Assembly: GCF_020176955.2 (NCBI RefSeq)
Contig: NZ_JAIUCZ020000001.1
Coordinates: forward strand, 248,001 to 312,000
Length of the DNA: 64,000 bases
Source of the DNA: Nocardia sp. alder85J
GTDB lineage: Bacteria > Actinomycetota > Actinomycetes > Mycobacteriales > Mycobacteriaceae
Direction: 5' to 3'
Positions 7,515 to 16,953 of this stretch are shown piece after piece (the first letter of the stretch is position 1; every line of letters begins with the position of its first letter). The position numbers were made by a program, and so were the translations under genes. The notes under the pieces were generated by a model. That model did no database searches. It worked only from the letters and a program-made list of their open reading frames with translations, and was not told the origin of the DNA.

Positions 7515-9314
7515 TCACCGTCGATCGTCGGGTGCGGGGACGAATTGCCGGGCCTCGGTCGTCACGCCCCGCATCGCCGGGTGCCAGGCCGCCGGGTCAC
7601 CGTGCAGCGCCGCTTCCGCGGTGGAGCGCAGCTGATCCCAGGTGGCGTCCGGCGGCATCGGGCGCACCTCCGGATCGCAGCGGAAGTCCAGCAGCATCGG
7701 CCGATCGGTGTCCAGCGCCCGGTCCCAGGCGTCGCCGATCCGGTCCGGATGGTCGACCGCCAGCGCGGGCAATCCGAACGCGCGGGCCACCTCGGCGTAG
7801 GAGACGTCCGGAAGTTGCTGCGACGGTTCGAATTCCGGGGCACCGCCCATGGCCCGCAACTCCCGGGTGACCCGGTTCGGATCGTTGTTGTGGAAGACGC
7901 AGACCACCAGTCGCGGATCCGGCCAGCGCCGGTGGTACCGCATCGCGGTCAGCAGTTCGGTGAGCCCGTTCATCTGCATGGCGCCGTCGCCGACCAGGGC
8001 GATCACCGGCCGGTCCGGATGGGCGAACTTCGCGCCGACGGCGTAGGGGATACCGGCGCCCATACCGGCCAGGGTGCCGGACAGCGAACCGCGCATACCG
8101 GTGCGCATCCGCAGGCACCGGGCATACCAGTGGGTGGAGGATCCGGAATCCGCGGTCACGATGGCCGCGTCGGGTATCCGCCGCGACAGCTCGTGTACCA
8201 CCCGCATCGGGTTGATCGGCCGGGCCGGCAGCATCGCCTGCTGCTCGACCACCGCCCACCAGCGCTCCACCCCGGCCTCGATCTTCCGCTGCCAGCTGCG
8301 CTCGCGCTTGGGCCGCAGCAGCGGAATCAGTTCGTTCAGCGTGGTTTTCGCGTCCCCGACCAGGTTCACCTCGGTCGGGTACCGCATGCCGATCATGGCC
8401 CCGTCCACGTCGATCTGCACCGCGCGGGCCTGGCCGAGGCGCGGAAGGTAGTGGCTGTAGGGAAAATTGGACCCCACGATCAGCAGAGTGTCGCAGTCGC
8501 GCATCAATTCGTAGCTGGGCCGGGTGCCGAGCAGCCCGATCGTCCCCGTCACGTACGGCCGCTCGTCGGACAGTACGTCCTTGCCCAGCAACGCCTTCGC
8601 GACGCCGGCGCCGGTCAGTTCGGCGATCTCGGCGATCTCGTCGGCGGCGGTGCGCGCGCCCTGCCCGGCCAGGATCGCGATCCGGTTGCCCGCGTCGAGC
8701 AGGTCCGCGGCCCGTTCGATGTCCAGCCGCGCGGGCACCACGGTGGACCGCAGCGGGCCCGGCGCACTCGACGGCACCCGCGCGCGTTCGCATCCGGGCG
8801 ATTCGTAGGGCTGCTCCTGCGCATCGGACGAGATGATCACCGCCGTCGGCGCCCGCCGCGCCGCGGCGACGCGGAAGGCCCGGTCGATGGCGTCGGGCAG
8901 TTGGCTGGGCACGTTCACCTCGGTCAGGTACGCCCCGGCCACATCCTTGAACAGGCTCTGCAGGTCGGCCTCCTGCTGATATCCGGCGCCCATCGCGCCG
9001 CGCGCGGTCCGGCCCACGATCGCCACCACCGGCACATGATCGAGTGCGGCGTCGTAGAGCCCGTTGAGCAGATGGATCGCACCCGGCCCGGAGGCGGCCA
9101 GGCAGACGCCGACCTGCCCGCTGAACTTCGCGTATCCGGTGGCCTCGAACGCCGCCATCTCCTCGTGCCGGGCCTGGACCAGCGCTGGTCGGTCGCCGGC
9201 CCGCCCGAACGCCGCGACCAGTCCGTCGATCCCGTCGCCGGGACAGCCGAACACCTGCCGTACTCCCCAGTCCCGTAATCGTTCCAGGACGTAGTCGCCC
9301 ACCTGCCGCACCAT
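7515..9314 (-). CDS. Thiamine-pyrophosphate-dependent enzyme, pyruvate oxidase/dehydrogenase (quinone) type
   Basis: 599 residues with the three-domain layout of the acetolactate synthase/PoxB family. The N-terminal Pyr domain carries the cofactor glutamate (ARHEEMAAFEATGYAKF) and FGCPGDGIDGLV. The central domain is of the FAD-binding type (RIAILAGQGARTAADEIAEI). The C-terminal PP domain shows the metal/diphosphate motif GDGAMQMNGLTEL followed by VFHNNDPN. Family members decarboxylate pyruvate to acetate with electrons to quinone or oxygen. ATG 9314 has GGAGAGA just upstream. The gene runs into the sigF operon and may be a stress-related overflow enzyme, but substrate is not shown by sequence. 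Confidence 0.85.
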   Translation of the reverse strand: MVRQVGDYVLERLRDWGVRQVFGCPGDGIDGLVAAFGRAGDRPALVQARHEEMAAFEATGYAKFSGQVGVCLAASGPGAIHLLNGLYDAALDHVPVVAIVGRTARGAMGAGYQQEADLQSLFKDVAGAYLTEVNVPSQLPDAIDRAFRVAAARRAPTAVIISSDAQEQPYESPGCERARVPSSAPGPLRSTVVPARLDIERAADLLDAGNRIAILAGQGARTAADEIAEIAELTGAGVAKALLGKDVLSDERPYVTGTIGLLGTRPSYELMRDCDTLLIVGSNFPYSHYLPRLGQARAVQIDVDGAMIGMRYPTEVNLVGDAKTTLNELIPLLRPKRERSWQRKIEAGVERWWAVVEQQAMLPARPINPMRVVHELSRRIPDAAIVTADSGSSTHWYARCLRMRTGMRGSLSGTLAGMGAGIPYAVGAKFAHPDRPVIALVGDGAMQMNGLTELLTAMRYHRRWPDPRLVVCVFHNNDPNRVTRELRAMGGAPEFEPSQQLPDVSYAEVARAFGLPALAVDHPDRIGDAWDRALDTDRPMLLDFRCDPEVRPMPPDATWDQLRSTAEAALHGDPAAWHPAMRGVTTEARQFVPAPDDRR

Positions 9315-9534
9315 GGTCTCTCCTGTCTCCTGCGATGACTCGGCGCCCGGATACCCGGACCGGCGTGCCCGAATCACGCGGGTGCACCGGTCCCGCGGGC
9401 ACACCGCCGAGTTCGCCGGTTGGCCCGGATCGGCGCCGCGCAGCGGTACTGTCGGCCTCGGACCGAGCCACCCGGCGCAAGGAGCAGCGGCCGGCGCGAC
9501 GACCAGATGTCCGACGACGTCAGGAGGTGAGCGG

Positions 9535-10725
9535 ATGGCGTACTACCGGCAGGTGGGCCGGATCCCACCGAAGCGGCACACGCAGTTCCGGAGCGACAGC
9601 GGTGCGCTCTACCGCGAGGAGTTGATGGGGGAGGAGGGTTTCGTCGGTGATTCGGCGCTGCTCTACCACCGGCACATCCCCTCGGCGGTGCTGGCCGCGA
9701 CGCCCTGGACGCCCGGCGATCTGTCGCTCACGCCGAATCATCCACTGCTGCCTCGACACCTGCGGCTGCCCGAGCTGTTCCCGGCCACCGGCGGCACGGC
9801 CGACCCGGTCACCGGCCGCCGCCTGGTGCTCGGCAACGACGACGTCCGGATCTCCTACGTGGTCGCCGGTGCGCCGTCGCCGTTGTACCGCAACGCCATC
9901 GGCGACGAATGCGTGTACCTCGAATCCGGTTCCGGCACAGTGGAAACCGTCTTCGGCGTGCTGCCGGTACGGCCGGGCGACCATGTGATCCTGCCCCGCG
10001 CGACCACCCACCGCTGGCTGCCGGGACCGGGAGAAGTGTTGCGGGCGTATGTGATCGAGGCCAACAGTCATATCACGCCGCCGCCGCGTTACCTGTCCCG
10101 GTTCGGGCAGCTGCTGGAACAGGCGCCGTACTGTGAGCGCGATCTGCACGGCCCGGCCGAGCCGCTGCTGTCGGACGGGACCGAGGTCGAGATCCTGGTG
10201 AAACATCGTGGCCCACAAGGGATCACCGGCACCCGCTATGTGGTGCCGCACCACCCGTTCGACGTGGTCGGCTGGGACGGCTGCCTGTACCCGTACACGT
10301 TCAACATCGCCGATTTCGAGCCGATCACCGGCCGCATCCATCAGCCGCCGCCGGCGCATCAGCTGTTCCAGGGCGCCAACTTCGTGATCTGCAACTTCGT
10401 GCCGCGCAAGGTGGACTACCACCCGCTGTCGATCCCGGTGCCGTACTACCACTCGAACGTCGACTCCGACGAGGTGCTGTTCTACTGCGGCGGCGACTAC
10501 GCCGCGCGGCGCGGCTCCGGCATCGGGCAGGGCTCGGTGAGTCTGCATCCGGGCGGGCACAGCCACGGACCGCAACCCGGTGCGGTCGAGCGGTCGCTGG
10601 GCGCCGAATTCTTCGACGAACTGGCCGTCATGATCGACACCTTCCGGCCGCTGCAACTCGGCGAGGGCGGCGTGGCCGCCGACGACGGTGTCTACGCCGG
10701 GAGCTGGTCCCGGCCGGGCTCGTGA
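9535..10725 (+). CDS. Homogentisate 1,2-dioxygenase-family protein
   Basis: 396 residues, a double cupin of the HmgA family. Supporting segments: an N-terminal YYRQVGRIPPKRHTQF, the cupin strand AIGDECVYLESGSGTVETVF, HPFDVVGWDGCLYPYTFNI, then VDYHPLSIPVPYYHSNVD with a nearby glutamate and LHPGGHSHGPQPGAVE, which supply His/Glu ligands for Fe(II). Homogentisate dioxygenases open the aromatic ring to maleylacetoacetate in tyrosine/phenylacetate catabolism. It is shorter than the usual ~440 residues and the actinobacterial branch may use another substrate. AGGAGGTGA precedes ATG 9535. No other homogentisate-pathway gene is adjacent. Confidence 0.82.
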   Translation: MAYYRQVGRIPPKRHTQFRSDSGALYREELMGEEGFVGDSALLYHRHIPSAVLAATPWTPGDLSLTPNHPLLPRHLRLPELFPATGGTADPVTGRRLVLGNDDVRISYVVAGAPSPLYRNAIGDECVYLESGSGTVETVFGVLPVRPGDHVILPRATTHRWLPGPGEVLRAYVIEANSHITPPPRYLSRFGQLLEQAPYCERDLHGPAEPLLSDGTEVEILVKHRGPQGITGTRYVVPHHPFDVVGWDGCLYPYTFNIADFEPITGRIHQPPPAHQLFQGANFVICNFVPRKVDYHPLSIPVPYYHSNVDSDEVLFYCGGDYAARRGSGIGQGSVSLHPGGHSHGPQPGAVERSLGAEFFDELAVMIDTFRPLQLGEGGVAADDGVYAGSWSRPGS

Positions 10726-10728
10726 GCG

Positions 10729-11442
<714 letters not shown>

Positions 11443-11518
11443 CTATCAATTTCGGGAGGCGGGTGTCAAGGATGGCCGCTGTTTCGTCACCGGCCGCCGA
11501 GCCGGCGTGCCGCCGGGT

Positions 11519-12013
11519 CTACGCGGGTACGACCTCGGCGAGCTTGCCGGTGGCCACGTCGAAGACGAAGCCGCGCAGTGAGGTCGTCGCGGCGATGAAC
11601 GGGCTGGCCTCGATGCGCCGGATGGATTGCCGCACATCCTCGTCCAGGTCGCCGAACGCCTCCGCGGACCAGGCCGGCTTGATCCCGGTCTCGTCCTGGA
11701 TGGCGCGTTTGAACTCGTCGTCGGTGAAAGTCAGCATGCCGCAATCGGTGTGGTGGATGAGGATGATCTCGGTCGTGCCCAGCAGTCGCTGGCTGATGGC
11801 CAGCGAGCGGATCTCGTCGTCGGTCACCACACCGCCGGCGTTGCGGATGACATGCGCCTCGCCGTCGCCGAGCCCGAGGATCCGATAGACGTCGAGCCGG
11901 GCGTCCATGCACGCCACGATGGCGACGTGCTTGCTCGGGGGCAGTGGCAGCGGCCCCTCGAATCCGGCGGCGTACTGCGCGTTGTTGGCCAGATACTCGT
12001 CGGTTGCCGTCAT
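11519..12013 (-). CDS. Beta-class carbonic anhydrase
   Basis: 164 residues, the short type II-like beta carbonic anhydrase common in actinobacteria. The zinc ligands are visible: Cys in VAIVACMDARLDV, and His and Cys in IHHTDCGMLTF; the Asp-Arg dyad (CMDAR) is also present. It interconverts CO2 and bicarbonate in the cytoplasm. The N-terminus (TDEYLANNAQYAAGF) is typical. The start ATG is at 12011-12013 with AGAGAGATC upstream. Divergent from the ArsR gene at 12193. Confidence 0.93.
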   Translation of the reverse strand: MTATDEYLANNAQYAAGFEGPLPLPPSKHVAIVACMDARLDVYRILGLGDGEAHVIRNAGGVVTDDEIRSLAISQRLLGTTEIILIHHTDCGMLTFTDDEFKRAIQDETGIKPAWSAEAFGDLDEDVRQSIRRIEASPFIAATTSLRGFVFDVATGKLAEVVPA

Positions 12014-12192
12014 GATCTCTCTCCGTCGAAGTCGGATGTGCGTACGTCTGCATGAACAGTGGCGGCCGGGACCACTGGGCGCGAGGTATTGACGCAGGCT
12101 GAGGCCAATGGTTTATCCGGTGGTCGGCGGGGCATGGAATACTCGGTCATATCGAAGCCCCGCGAAACGTCGATCGGACCAGGACTGGAGTT

Positions 12193-12537
12193 ATGGCGGA
12201 CGTGGATTCCCCACCGGACCCCGAGGTGGTCCGGGTGCTGCGCGCACTGTCGAATCCGGTGCGCCTGCAACTGCTGTCGTGGCTGCGCGATCCGGAGCGG
12301 CACTTCGTTCTCGACGGCGCCATCGCCGATCCGGCCGAGGTCGGGGTGTGTGTCAGCCACATCCAGGCCAAGGTGGGGCTGGCCCAGTCGACGGTGTCGG
12401 CGTTCATGGCCGAACTGGAACGTGCCGGGCTGGTGCGGGCCACCCGGGTCGGCAAATGGACCCACTACAAACGCGACGAGCAGCGCATCGCCCGGTTCGT
12501 CGGCCTGCTCGGCCGGGAGCTGACGCCCGAGGACTGA
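12193..12537 (+). CDS. ArsR-family winged-helix regulator
   Basis: 114 residues. The N-terminal helix LRALSNPVRLQLLSWLRDP and the recognition part VGLAQSTVSAFMAELERAGLV are a standard ArsR winged helix. A single cysteine (EVGVCVSH) lies just before the recognition helices; no obvious metal-binding pair is seen, so the ligand may be organic or redox-based. It ends 99 bases before an F420-type oxidoreductase on the same strand and is the likely regulator of it through the palindrome at 12576. Confidence 0.85.
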   Translation: MADVDSPPDPEVVRVLRALSNPVRLQLLSWLRDPERHFVLDGAIADPAEVGVCVSHIQAKVGLAQSTVSAFMAELERAGLVRATRVGKWTHYKRDEQRIARFVGLLGRELTPED

Positions 12538-12575
12538 GCCCGCCCGCGGTGTGTGCGGGCACCCCGGTTGCGCAT

Positions 12576-12590
12576 CAAATCGAAGATTTG
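12576..12590. promoter_or_regulatory. Perfect inverted repeat, candidate ArsR operator
   Basis: CAAATC-GAA-GATTTG is a perfect 6-3-6 palindrome in an AT-rich pocket between the ArsR gene and the LLM oxidoreductase, 46 bases before the latter's ATG. Location and symmetry suit a regulator operator; binding is inferred. Confidence 0.45.
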
Positions 12591-12636
12591 CGATACTTCG
12601 ATCCATAGGATGCGACTGCTGCGAGGAGATCATCCG

Positions 12637-13605
12637 ATGGGAAGTACCGACGGCCCGGACCTGAGGGCGCGCACGGGGAAGTTCGGGGTCTGGACCTTCG
12701 ACTTCGAACATCTGCCCGCCGCGCGGATGCGCGACGCCATCCAGGAACTGGAGGGACTGGGGTGGCCCGCGTTCTGGATTCCGGAACTGTACGGCCGCGA
12801 CGCGTTCACCCACGCCGGATTCCTGCTGTCGTGCACCGAGCGGATCCAGATCGTGAACGGTATCGCCGGGATCTGGTCGCGCGGGGCCGAGTGGACCCAC
12901 GGCGCCGCGCTGCTGCTGGCCGACGCCTATCCGGGCCGGCACGTGCTCGGGCTGGGGTACGGCGGCAAGCCGCGGCCGGGCGTCACGCCGCTGGCCGCCG
13001 TGACCGCGTACCTGGACGAGCTGGATGCCCTCGATACGCCGAACCCGAAGCCGCAGTTGCCGATTCGCCGCATCCTGGCCGCCTACGGGCCCAAGATGCT
13101 GGAGCTGGCCCGCGATCGCGCCGCCGGAGCGCACACCTACAAGGTCACCGTGGCGCACACCGCGCGGGCGCGCGACATCCTCGGCCCGGACGCCTTTCTC
13201 GGCGTCGAGCAGGCGGTGCTGTTCGAGACCGATCCGGACCGGGCCCGCGCGATCGCCCGCGATCACCTGGCCGTGTACCTCAACGGTGTCTACAACGTCG
13301 CGAAGTTCCGCCGGCTCGGCTACACCGAGGACGAGATCAGCGGTGGCGGCAGCGACCGGCTCGTCGACGACCTCGTCTTCTGGGGCGACCCGGACACCGT
13401 CGTCGAGAAATTGCACACGCAGCTGGCGGCCGGTGCCGACCACGTCGGCGTGCAGGTGATCGGGGTGGAACGCGGCGGCTCGGCGCTGCCGCAGTGGCGC
13501 CGGCTCGCCGAGGCGCTGGTGCCGGCCGCCGCTGCTCAGCGGATGGTGTTGCCCGGGGCGATCGAGGCGCAGGTGGAGGGCGCGGGCTCACCGGCGAGCC
13601 GGTGA
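12637..13605 (+). CDS. LLM-class F420-dependent oxidoreductase (TIGR03620-like)
   Basis: 322 residues, luciferase-like TIM barrel. Seen: the first strand KFGVWTFDFEHLPAARM, GWPAFWIPELYGRDAF, the barrel strand RIQIVNGIAGIWSR, and the phosphate/F420-binding GRHVLGLGYGGKPR; the C-terminal part ends in DHVGVQVIGVERGG. Such enzymes use reduced coenzyme F420 for hydride transfer on varied substrates. GAGGAG precedes ATG 12637. Its last 70 bases overlap the 3' end of the convergent lipase gene. Confidence 0.85.
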   Translation: MGSTDGPDLRARTGKFGVWTFDFEHLPAARMRDAIQELEGLGWPAFWIPELYGRDAFTHAGFLLSCTERIQIVNGIAGIWSRGAEWTHGAALLLADAYPGRHVLGLGYGGKPRPGVTPLAAVTAYLDELDALDTPNPKPQLPIRRILAAYGPKMLELARDRAAGAHTYKVTVAHTARARDILGPDAFLGVEQAVLFETDPDRARAIARDHLAVYLNGVYNVAKFRRLGYTEDEISGGGSDRLVDDLVFWGDPDTVVEKLHTQLAAGADHVGVQVIGVERGGSALPQWRRLAEALVPAAAAQRMVLPGAIEAQVEGAGSPASR

Positions 13606-14876
13606 TCGAGCCAGTCGATCTCGGCCTGCATCGCCAGCGGCGCGGCCGTGATATGGCTCAGCGGGCCGTATTCGACGTAATCGACGGCGGTGTTGCCGGT
13701 CTCGCAGTACTGCCGGGCCAGGGCGCGGACATCACCGGCCACCATGACGGCATCGCCGGGGCCGATCCCGGCCCGGCTGCCGTCGGTGCCCTCCAGGACG
13801 CCGTTGGCGGCCTGCCCGATGAACATCGGCACCGTCGGCGTCGGCGCGTTCCCGAGGTCGATCTTCGCGGTCACCGCCGTGTACGGCGGCACCGAATCGG
13901 GATCGGCGTATTCGGGTTTCACCAACTGGGCCCAGGTCAGGCCCGGATACTGGAACAGCACATCGGCGATCGAGGCCGACCGCATCCGCGGCAGCAGATG
14001 TGTCGCGTACTCGCTGAGATAGGGCGAGAAGTCGATGTCGTAGGCGCGGCCCACGCCGAGGATCGCCATCCCGGCGACCCCGGCCCAGCCGATGCTGCCG
14101 TCCACGTACAGCAGATTCCGCGCCGGATCGACCAGCACCCCGCCCTCGGAGGCGCCGACGAGCCGGTCGTTCACCTCCGGAGCGTACGAAGGCGCCAGCG
14201 CCGCAGCCCAATTCGTCGCGATCGCGCCGCCGGAGTAGCCCAGCAAGCCGATCCGGGTGCCGTCGTCGATGCCGGTGCCGTCGACCTGCGCGGCGGCCCG
14301 GATCGAGTCCAGCGTGTTGTAGCCGTACTCCGGTCCGGCGGCGAAATCCGCCTGCTGCCCTTCGGTATCGGGGATCAGCACCGGCAGCCCGCGCGCGAGC
14401 AACTGCGCGACGTAGAAGCCCTCGGCGGTATTCACCAACTGCCCCAGGCTCACTCCGCCCGCGACCGCCCGTGACGGGCTGTCCTCGGGGTTCAGCGAAT
14501 CGTAGAACGACTGGTACGACACCGCCTCCCCGGCCCGGCGCGGTCCCGGCGGCTCCAGCACGGTGGTGATGTTCGACGCGGGCCGCCCCTGCGCATCGGT
14601 GGACCGGTACCGGATCTGGATCGCGGTCACCGGAATCGGCAGTCCCGCAAGGTGATAGGGCAGTGTCCGGGTCTCCGGCACAGTGCCGGGCGCATACCCG
14701 GCGAGCGCGCTGTCGTCGTAGGTGAAGAAGTCGTCCGGCGCCGCGCTCGCCACCGCGGTGTACCCGCACTGCACCGCCGCGGTCGCGACGACCGCCGCGA
14801 GCAGTCGCGTCGCCCCCCGCCGCGCGCGGGAGCTCTCCGAGCGCCCGGCCCCGTCCACTCGCCCGCCGTCCCACAT
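13536..14876 (-). CDS. Secreted lipase (secretory lipase family)
   Basis: 446 residues. Signal peptide: a basic start (RARRGATR) followed by LLAAVVATAAVQCGYTAVASA and a cleavage site before APDDFF. The mature part resembles the fungal/actinobacterial secretory lipase family: entry loop DDSALAGYAPGTV, nucleophile elbow GLLGYSGGAIATNWA with catalytic Ser, and a late His in GPLSHITAAP. Secreted acylglycerol hydrolase is the expected role. The start ATG 14876 has GGAGGAC upstream. The 3' end is antisense to the final 70 bases of the LLM gene. Confidence 0.85.
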   Translation of the reverse strand: MWDGGRVDGAGRSESSRARRGATRLLAAVVATAAVQCGYTAVASAAPDDFFTYDDSALAGYAPGTVPETRTLPYHLAGLPIPVTAIQIRYRSTDAQGRPASNITTVLEPPGPRRAGEAVSYQSFYDSLNPEDSPSRAVAGGVSLGQLVNTAEGFYVAQLLARGLPVLIPDTEGQQADFAAGPEYGYNTLDSIRAAAQVDGTGIDDGTRIGLLGYSGGAIATNWAAALAPSYAPEVNDRLVGASEGGVLVDPARNLLYVDGSIGWAGVAGMAILGVGRAYDIDFSPYLSEYATHLLPRMRSASIADVLFQYPGLTWAQLVKPEYADPDSVPPYTAVTAKIDLGNAPTPTVPMFIGQAANGVLEGTDGSRAGIGPGDAVMVAGDVRALARQYCETGNTAVDYVEYGPLSHITAAPLAMQAEIDWLDHRLAGEPAPSTCASIAPGNTIR

Positions 14877-15164
14877 GATCGTGTCCTCCCCGTGCCGCCG
14901 GGGCCGCAGCGCGCCCGCCGGCTTTGTTACCTGCCGGTAATTTCCGGCTCCAGCAGCTTCCTCCACGCACCCCGGCCGCGTCAAGAACAACTTCGTTCGC
15001 CCATCGCGCCGCGACGGATCGCCCGAAGGTTGCGGCGGCCCGCATCAGGCGGTCGAGCCGACGGCGAGAACGGCAGCCGCGCCGACCACCCCGCCCTGCC
15101 GGTCGGCGGCGAACTCGCCCCGCCCCGCAGGGGATATCTGCCCTGCCGGAGCGGCGCGCGCAGT

Positions 15165-16151
15165 TCACAGCGTGACGACGACTTTCGCGCGGGCGTGCTC
15201 GCCCTCCAGATATTCGATGGCCTCGGCGGTCCGCTCGAACGGGTAGGTCCGGTCGATGACGGGGGTCATCGCGCCGGCCTCGGCGAGTTCGCGCAGCGCC
15301 GCCAGATTCTCCCGGCTGGGGGTGGCCGCGAGCACCACCACGCGCGGGCGGACGAATCGGGATGCCAGCTGCGCCTTGATGATCAGGCCGATCGGGCCGA
15401 ACAGGCTGCCACCCTCGGAGACACCGCCGCCGGAGAGGACGAGTGTGCCGGTGGGGGTCACCGCGCGCAGGCAGTCGGCCAGTGAGCGGTTGCCGACCAG
15501 GTCGAACAGGACGTCGTAGCGACCGCCGCCGCGGGTGAAATCGGTTCGGGTGTAATCGATGACGGTGTCCGCGCCGAGGGTGCCGACCAGGTCCACGTTC
15601 CGGGTGCTGCACACCGCGGTCACCTCCGCGCCCAGCGACTTCGCGATCTGCACCGCGAAGGTGCCGACGCCCCCGGAGGCGCCGTTGATCAGCACGCGCC
15701 GGCCGGGCCGGACCTGCGCCGCGTCACGCAGGCCCAGCAGGGCGGTGTTGGCGGCCAGGGGGATCGCGGCCGCCTGCTCGAGGGTCAGGCCGGCCGGTAC
15801 CGGCTCGGCGAGATGCTCAGGGACGCGGACATATTCGGCGAAAGCCGAGCGGACCTCGCCGAACACCTCGTCGCCGGGCCGGAAGCGGGTGACGTTCGGG
15901 CCGACCGACACCACCCGGCCCGCGAAATCCGTGCCGCGGATCGCGCTCTTGGGTGCGCGCAGCCCGCCGTCGGCCGAGGGCATGGCCCGCGCGAGGTACG
16001 GGTCCCCCCGCATCACATGCCAGTCGCGGGCATTGAGCGACGCCGCGTGCACGCGTACCAGCAGGTCGTCGTCGCCGGTGACCGGCTCGTCGACCTCCGC
16101 CAGCCGCAGTACCTCCGGTGCGCCGTACCGGTCCTGGACGATGGCCTTCAT
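15165..16151 (-). CDS. Zinc-less medium-chain alcohol dehydrogenase / quinone oxidoreductase
   Basis: 328 residues. GroES-like N-terminal domain (MKAIVQDRYGAPEVLRLAEV) and Rossmann domain with RVLINGASGGVGTFAVQIAK. The catalytic-zinc cysteines of true alcohol dehydrogenases are missing, typical of NADPH:quinone oxidoreductase/enone reductase members. The gene lies downstream of the two-component operon on the same strand, 139 bases after it, and a palindromic box shared with the kinase promoter sits about 94 bases upstream of its ATG, suggesting the response regulator controls it. The 289 bases between it and the lipase start (14877-15164) show nothing recognisable. Confidence 0.88.
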   Translation of the reverse strand: MKAIVQDRYGAPEVLRLAEVDEPVTGDDDLLVRVHAASLNARDWHVMRGDPYLARAMPSADGGLRAPKSAIRGTDFAGRVVSVGPNVTRFRPGDEVFGEVRSAFAEYVRVPEHLAEPVPAGLTLEQAAAIPLAANTALLGLRDAAQVRPGRRVLINGASGGVGTFAVQIAKSLGAEVTAVCSTRNVDLVGTLGADTVIDYTRTDFTRGGGRYDVLFDLVGNRSLADCLRAVTPTGTLVLSGGGVSEGGSLFGPIGLIIKAQLASRFVRPRVVVLAATPSRENLAALRELAEAGAMTPVIDRTYPFERTAEAIEYLEGEHARAKVVVTL

Positions 16152-16244
16152 CGGATCTCCTCGAAATCGTGGTGCCGGAAACTGATGCCACGATCGTGAC
16201 GTGCCGAGGCGGTGCGGTCATCGGCCCGCGGACCGGGCGCGCAC

Positions 16245-16270
16245 TCGGCCGAAAGTGCGAGTCTCGGCCG
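16245..16270. promoter_or_regulatory. Palindromic box A, candidate response-regulator site
   Basis: Two arms, CGGCCGA and TCGGCCG, separated by 11 bases that begin AAGTGCGA. The same box, with 12 bases between arms (AAGTACGA...), occurs at 18117 before the kinase gene. This copy is between the response-regulator stop (16291) and the dehydrogenase start (16151). Confidence 0.5.
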
Positions 16271-16290
16271 GTACCTGTGGTTTCCGGGCG

Positions 16291-16953
16291 TCAGCGCGGT
16301 CCGACGCGTCGGGTCTCGTAGGCCCACATGGCGATCTCCACCCGATTGCGGGCGCCGAGTTTGGTCATCAGGCTCGCGACGTGGGTCTTCACGGTGCTCA
16401 GCGTGATGTGCAGCTCGTCGCCGATCTCACCGTTGGTGCGCCCGCTCGCGACCGCGGCGAGCACCTGCTCCTCCCGGGCGGTGAGCGCCTCGATCGGCTG
16501 CACGGGAGGATCGGCGAATCGGGTGGCACCAGCGAAGGTTTCGAGCAGCCGGGCCGTCACCCCTGGGGCGATCAGCGCGTCACCGGCGGCCGCGGCGTGC
16601 ACGGCCTGGGCGAGCAGATCCGGGCTGTCCCCCTTGAGCAGGAAGCCCCGCGCGCCCGCCCGCAGCGCCGCATAGACGTACTCGTCCAGGTCGAAGGTGG
16701 TGATCACCACGACCGCAAGGGGATTCGGCACGGCCGGACCGGCCAGCCGCCGGGTCGCCTCGATGCCGTCGATGCCGGGCATGCGAATGTCGAACAGGCA
16801 CACGTCCGGACGCATCCGCCGCGCGAGGTCCACCGCCCGGTGTCCGTCCCCGGCCTCACCGACCACCTCGATACCCGGCCGGGCATCGAGGATCATCCGC
16901 AGCCCGATCCGGACGATCTCCTGATCGTCGGCCACGAGCACCCGAATCGTCAT
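16291..16953 (-). CDS. NarL/LuxR-family response regulator
   Basis: 220 residues. Receiver domain with acidic pocket (VLVADDQEIVRIGLRM), phospho-acceptor Asp in VCLFDIRMPGIDG, and the Lys switch in GFLLKGDSPD. C-terminal LuxR helix-turn-helix LTAREEQVLAAVASGRTNGE followed by LHITLSTVKTHVASL. Paired with the kinase immediately upstream; the two reading frames overlap by four bases (ATGA), so they are translated together. DNA target is probably the boxes at 16245 and 18117. Confidence 0.95.
   Translation of the reverse strand: MTIRVLVADDQEIVRIGLRMILDARPGIEVVGEAGDGHRAVDLARRMRPDVCLFDIRMPGIDGIEATRRLAGPAVPNPLAVVVITTFDLDEYVYAALRAGARGFLLKGDSPDLLAQAVHAAAAGDALIAPGVTARLLETFAGATRFADPPVQPIEALTAREEQVLAAVASGRTNGEIGDELHITLSTVKTHVASLMTKLGARNRVEIAMWAYETRRVGPR

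Noticed and set aside
7428..9278. Open frame of over 600 codons opposite the TPP enzyme
   Set aside because: Mirror frame; no family motif, and the minus-strand enzyme has all cofactor motifs.
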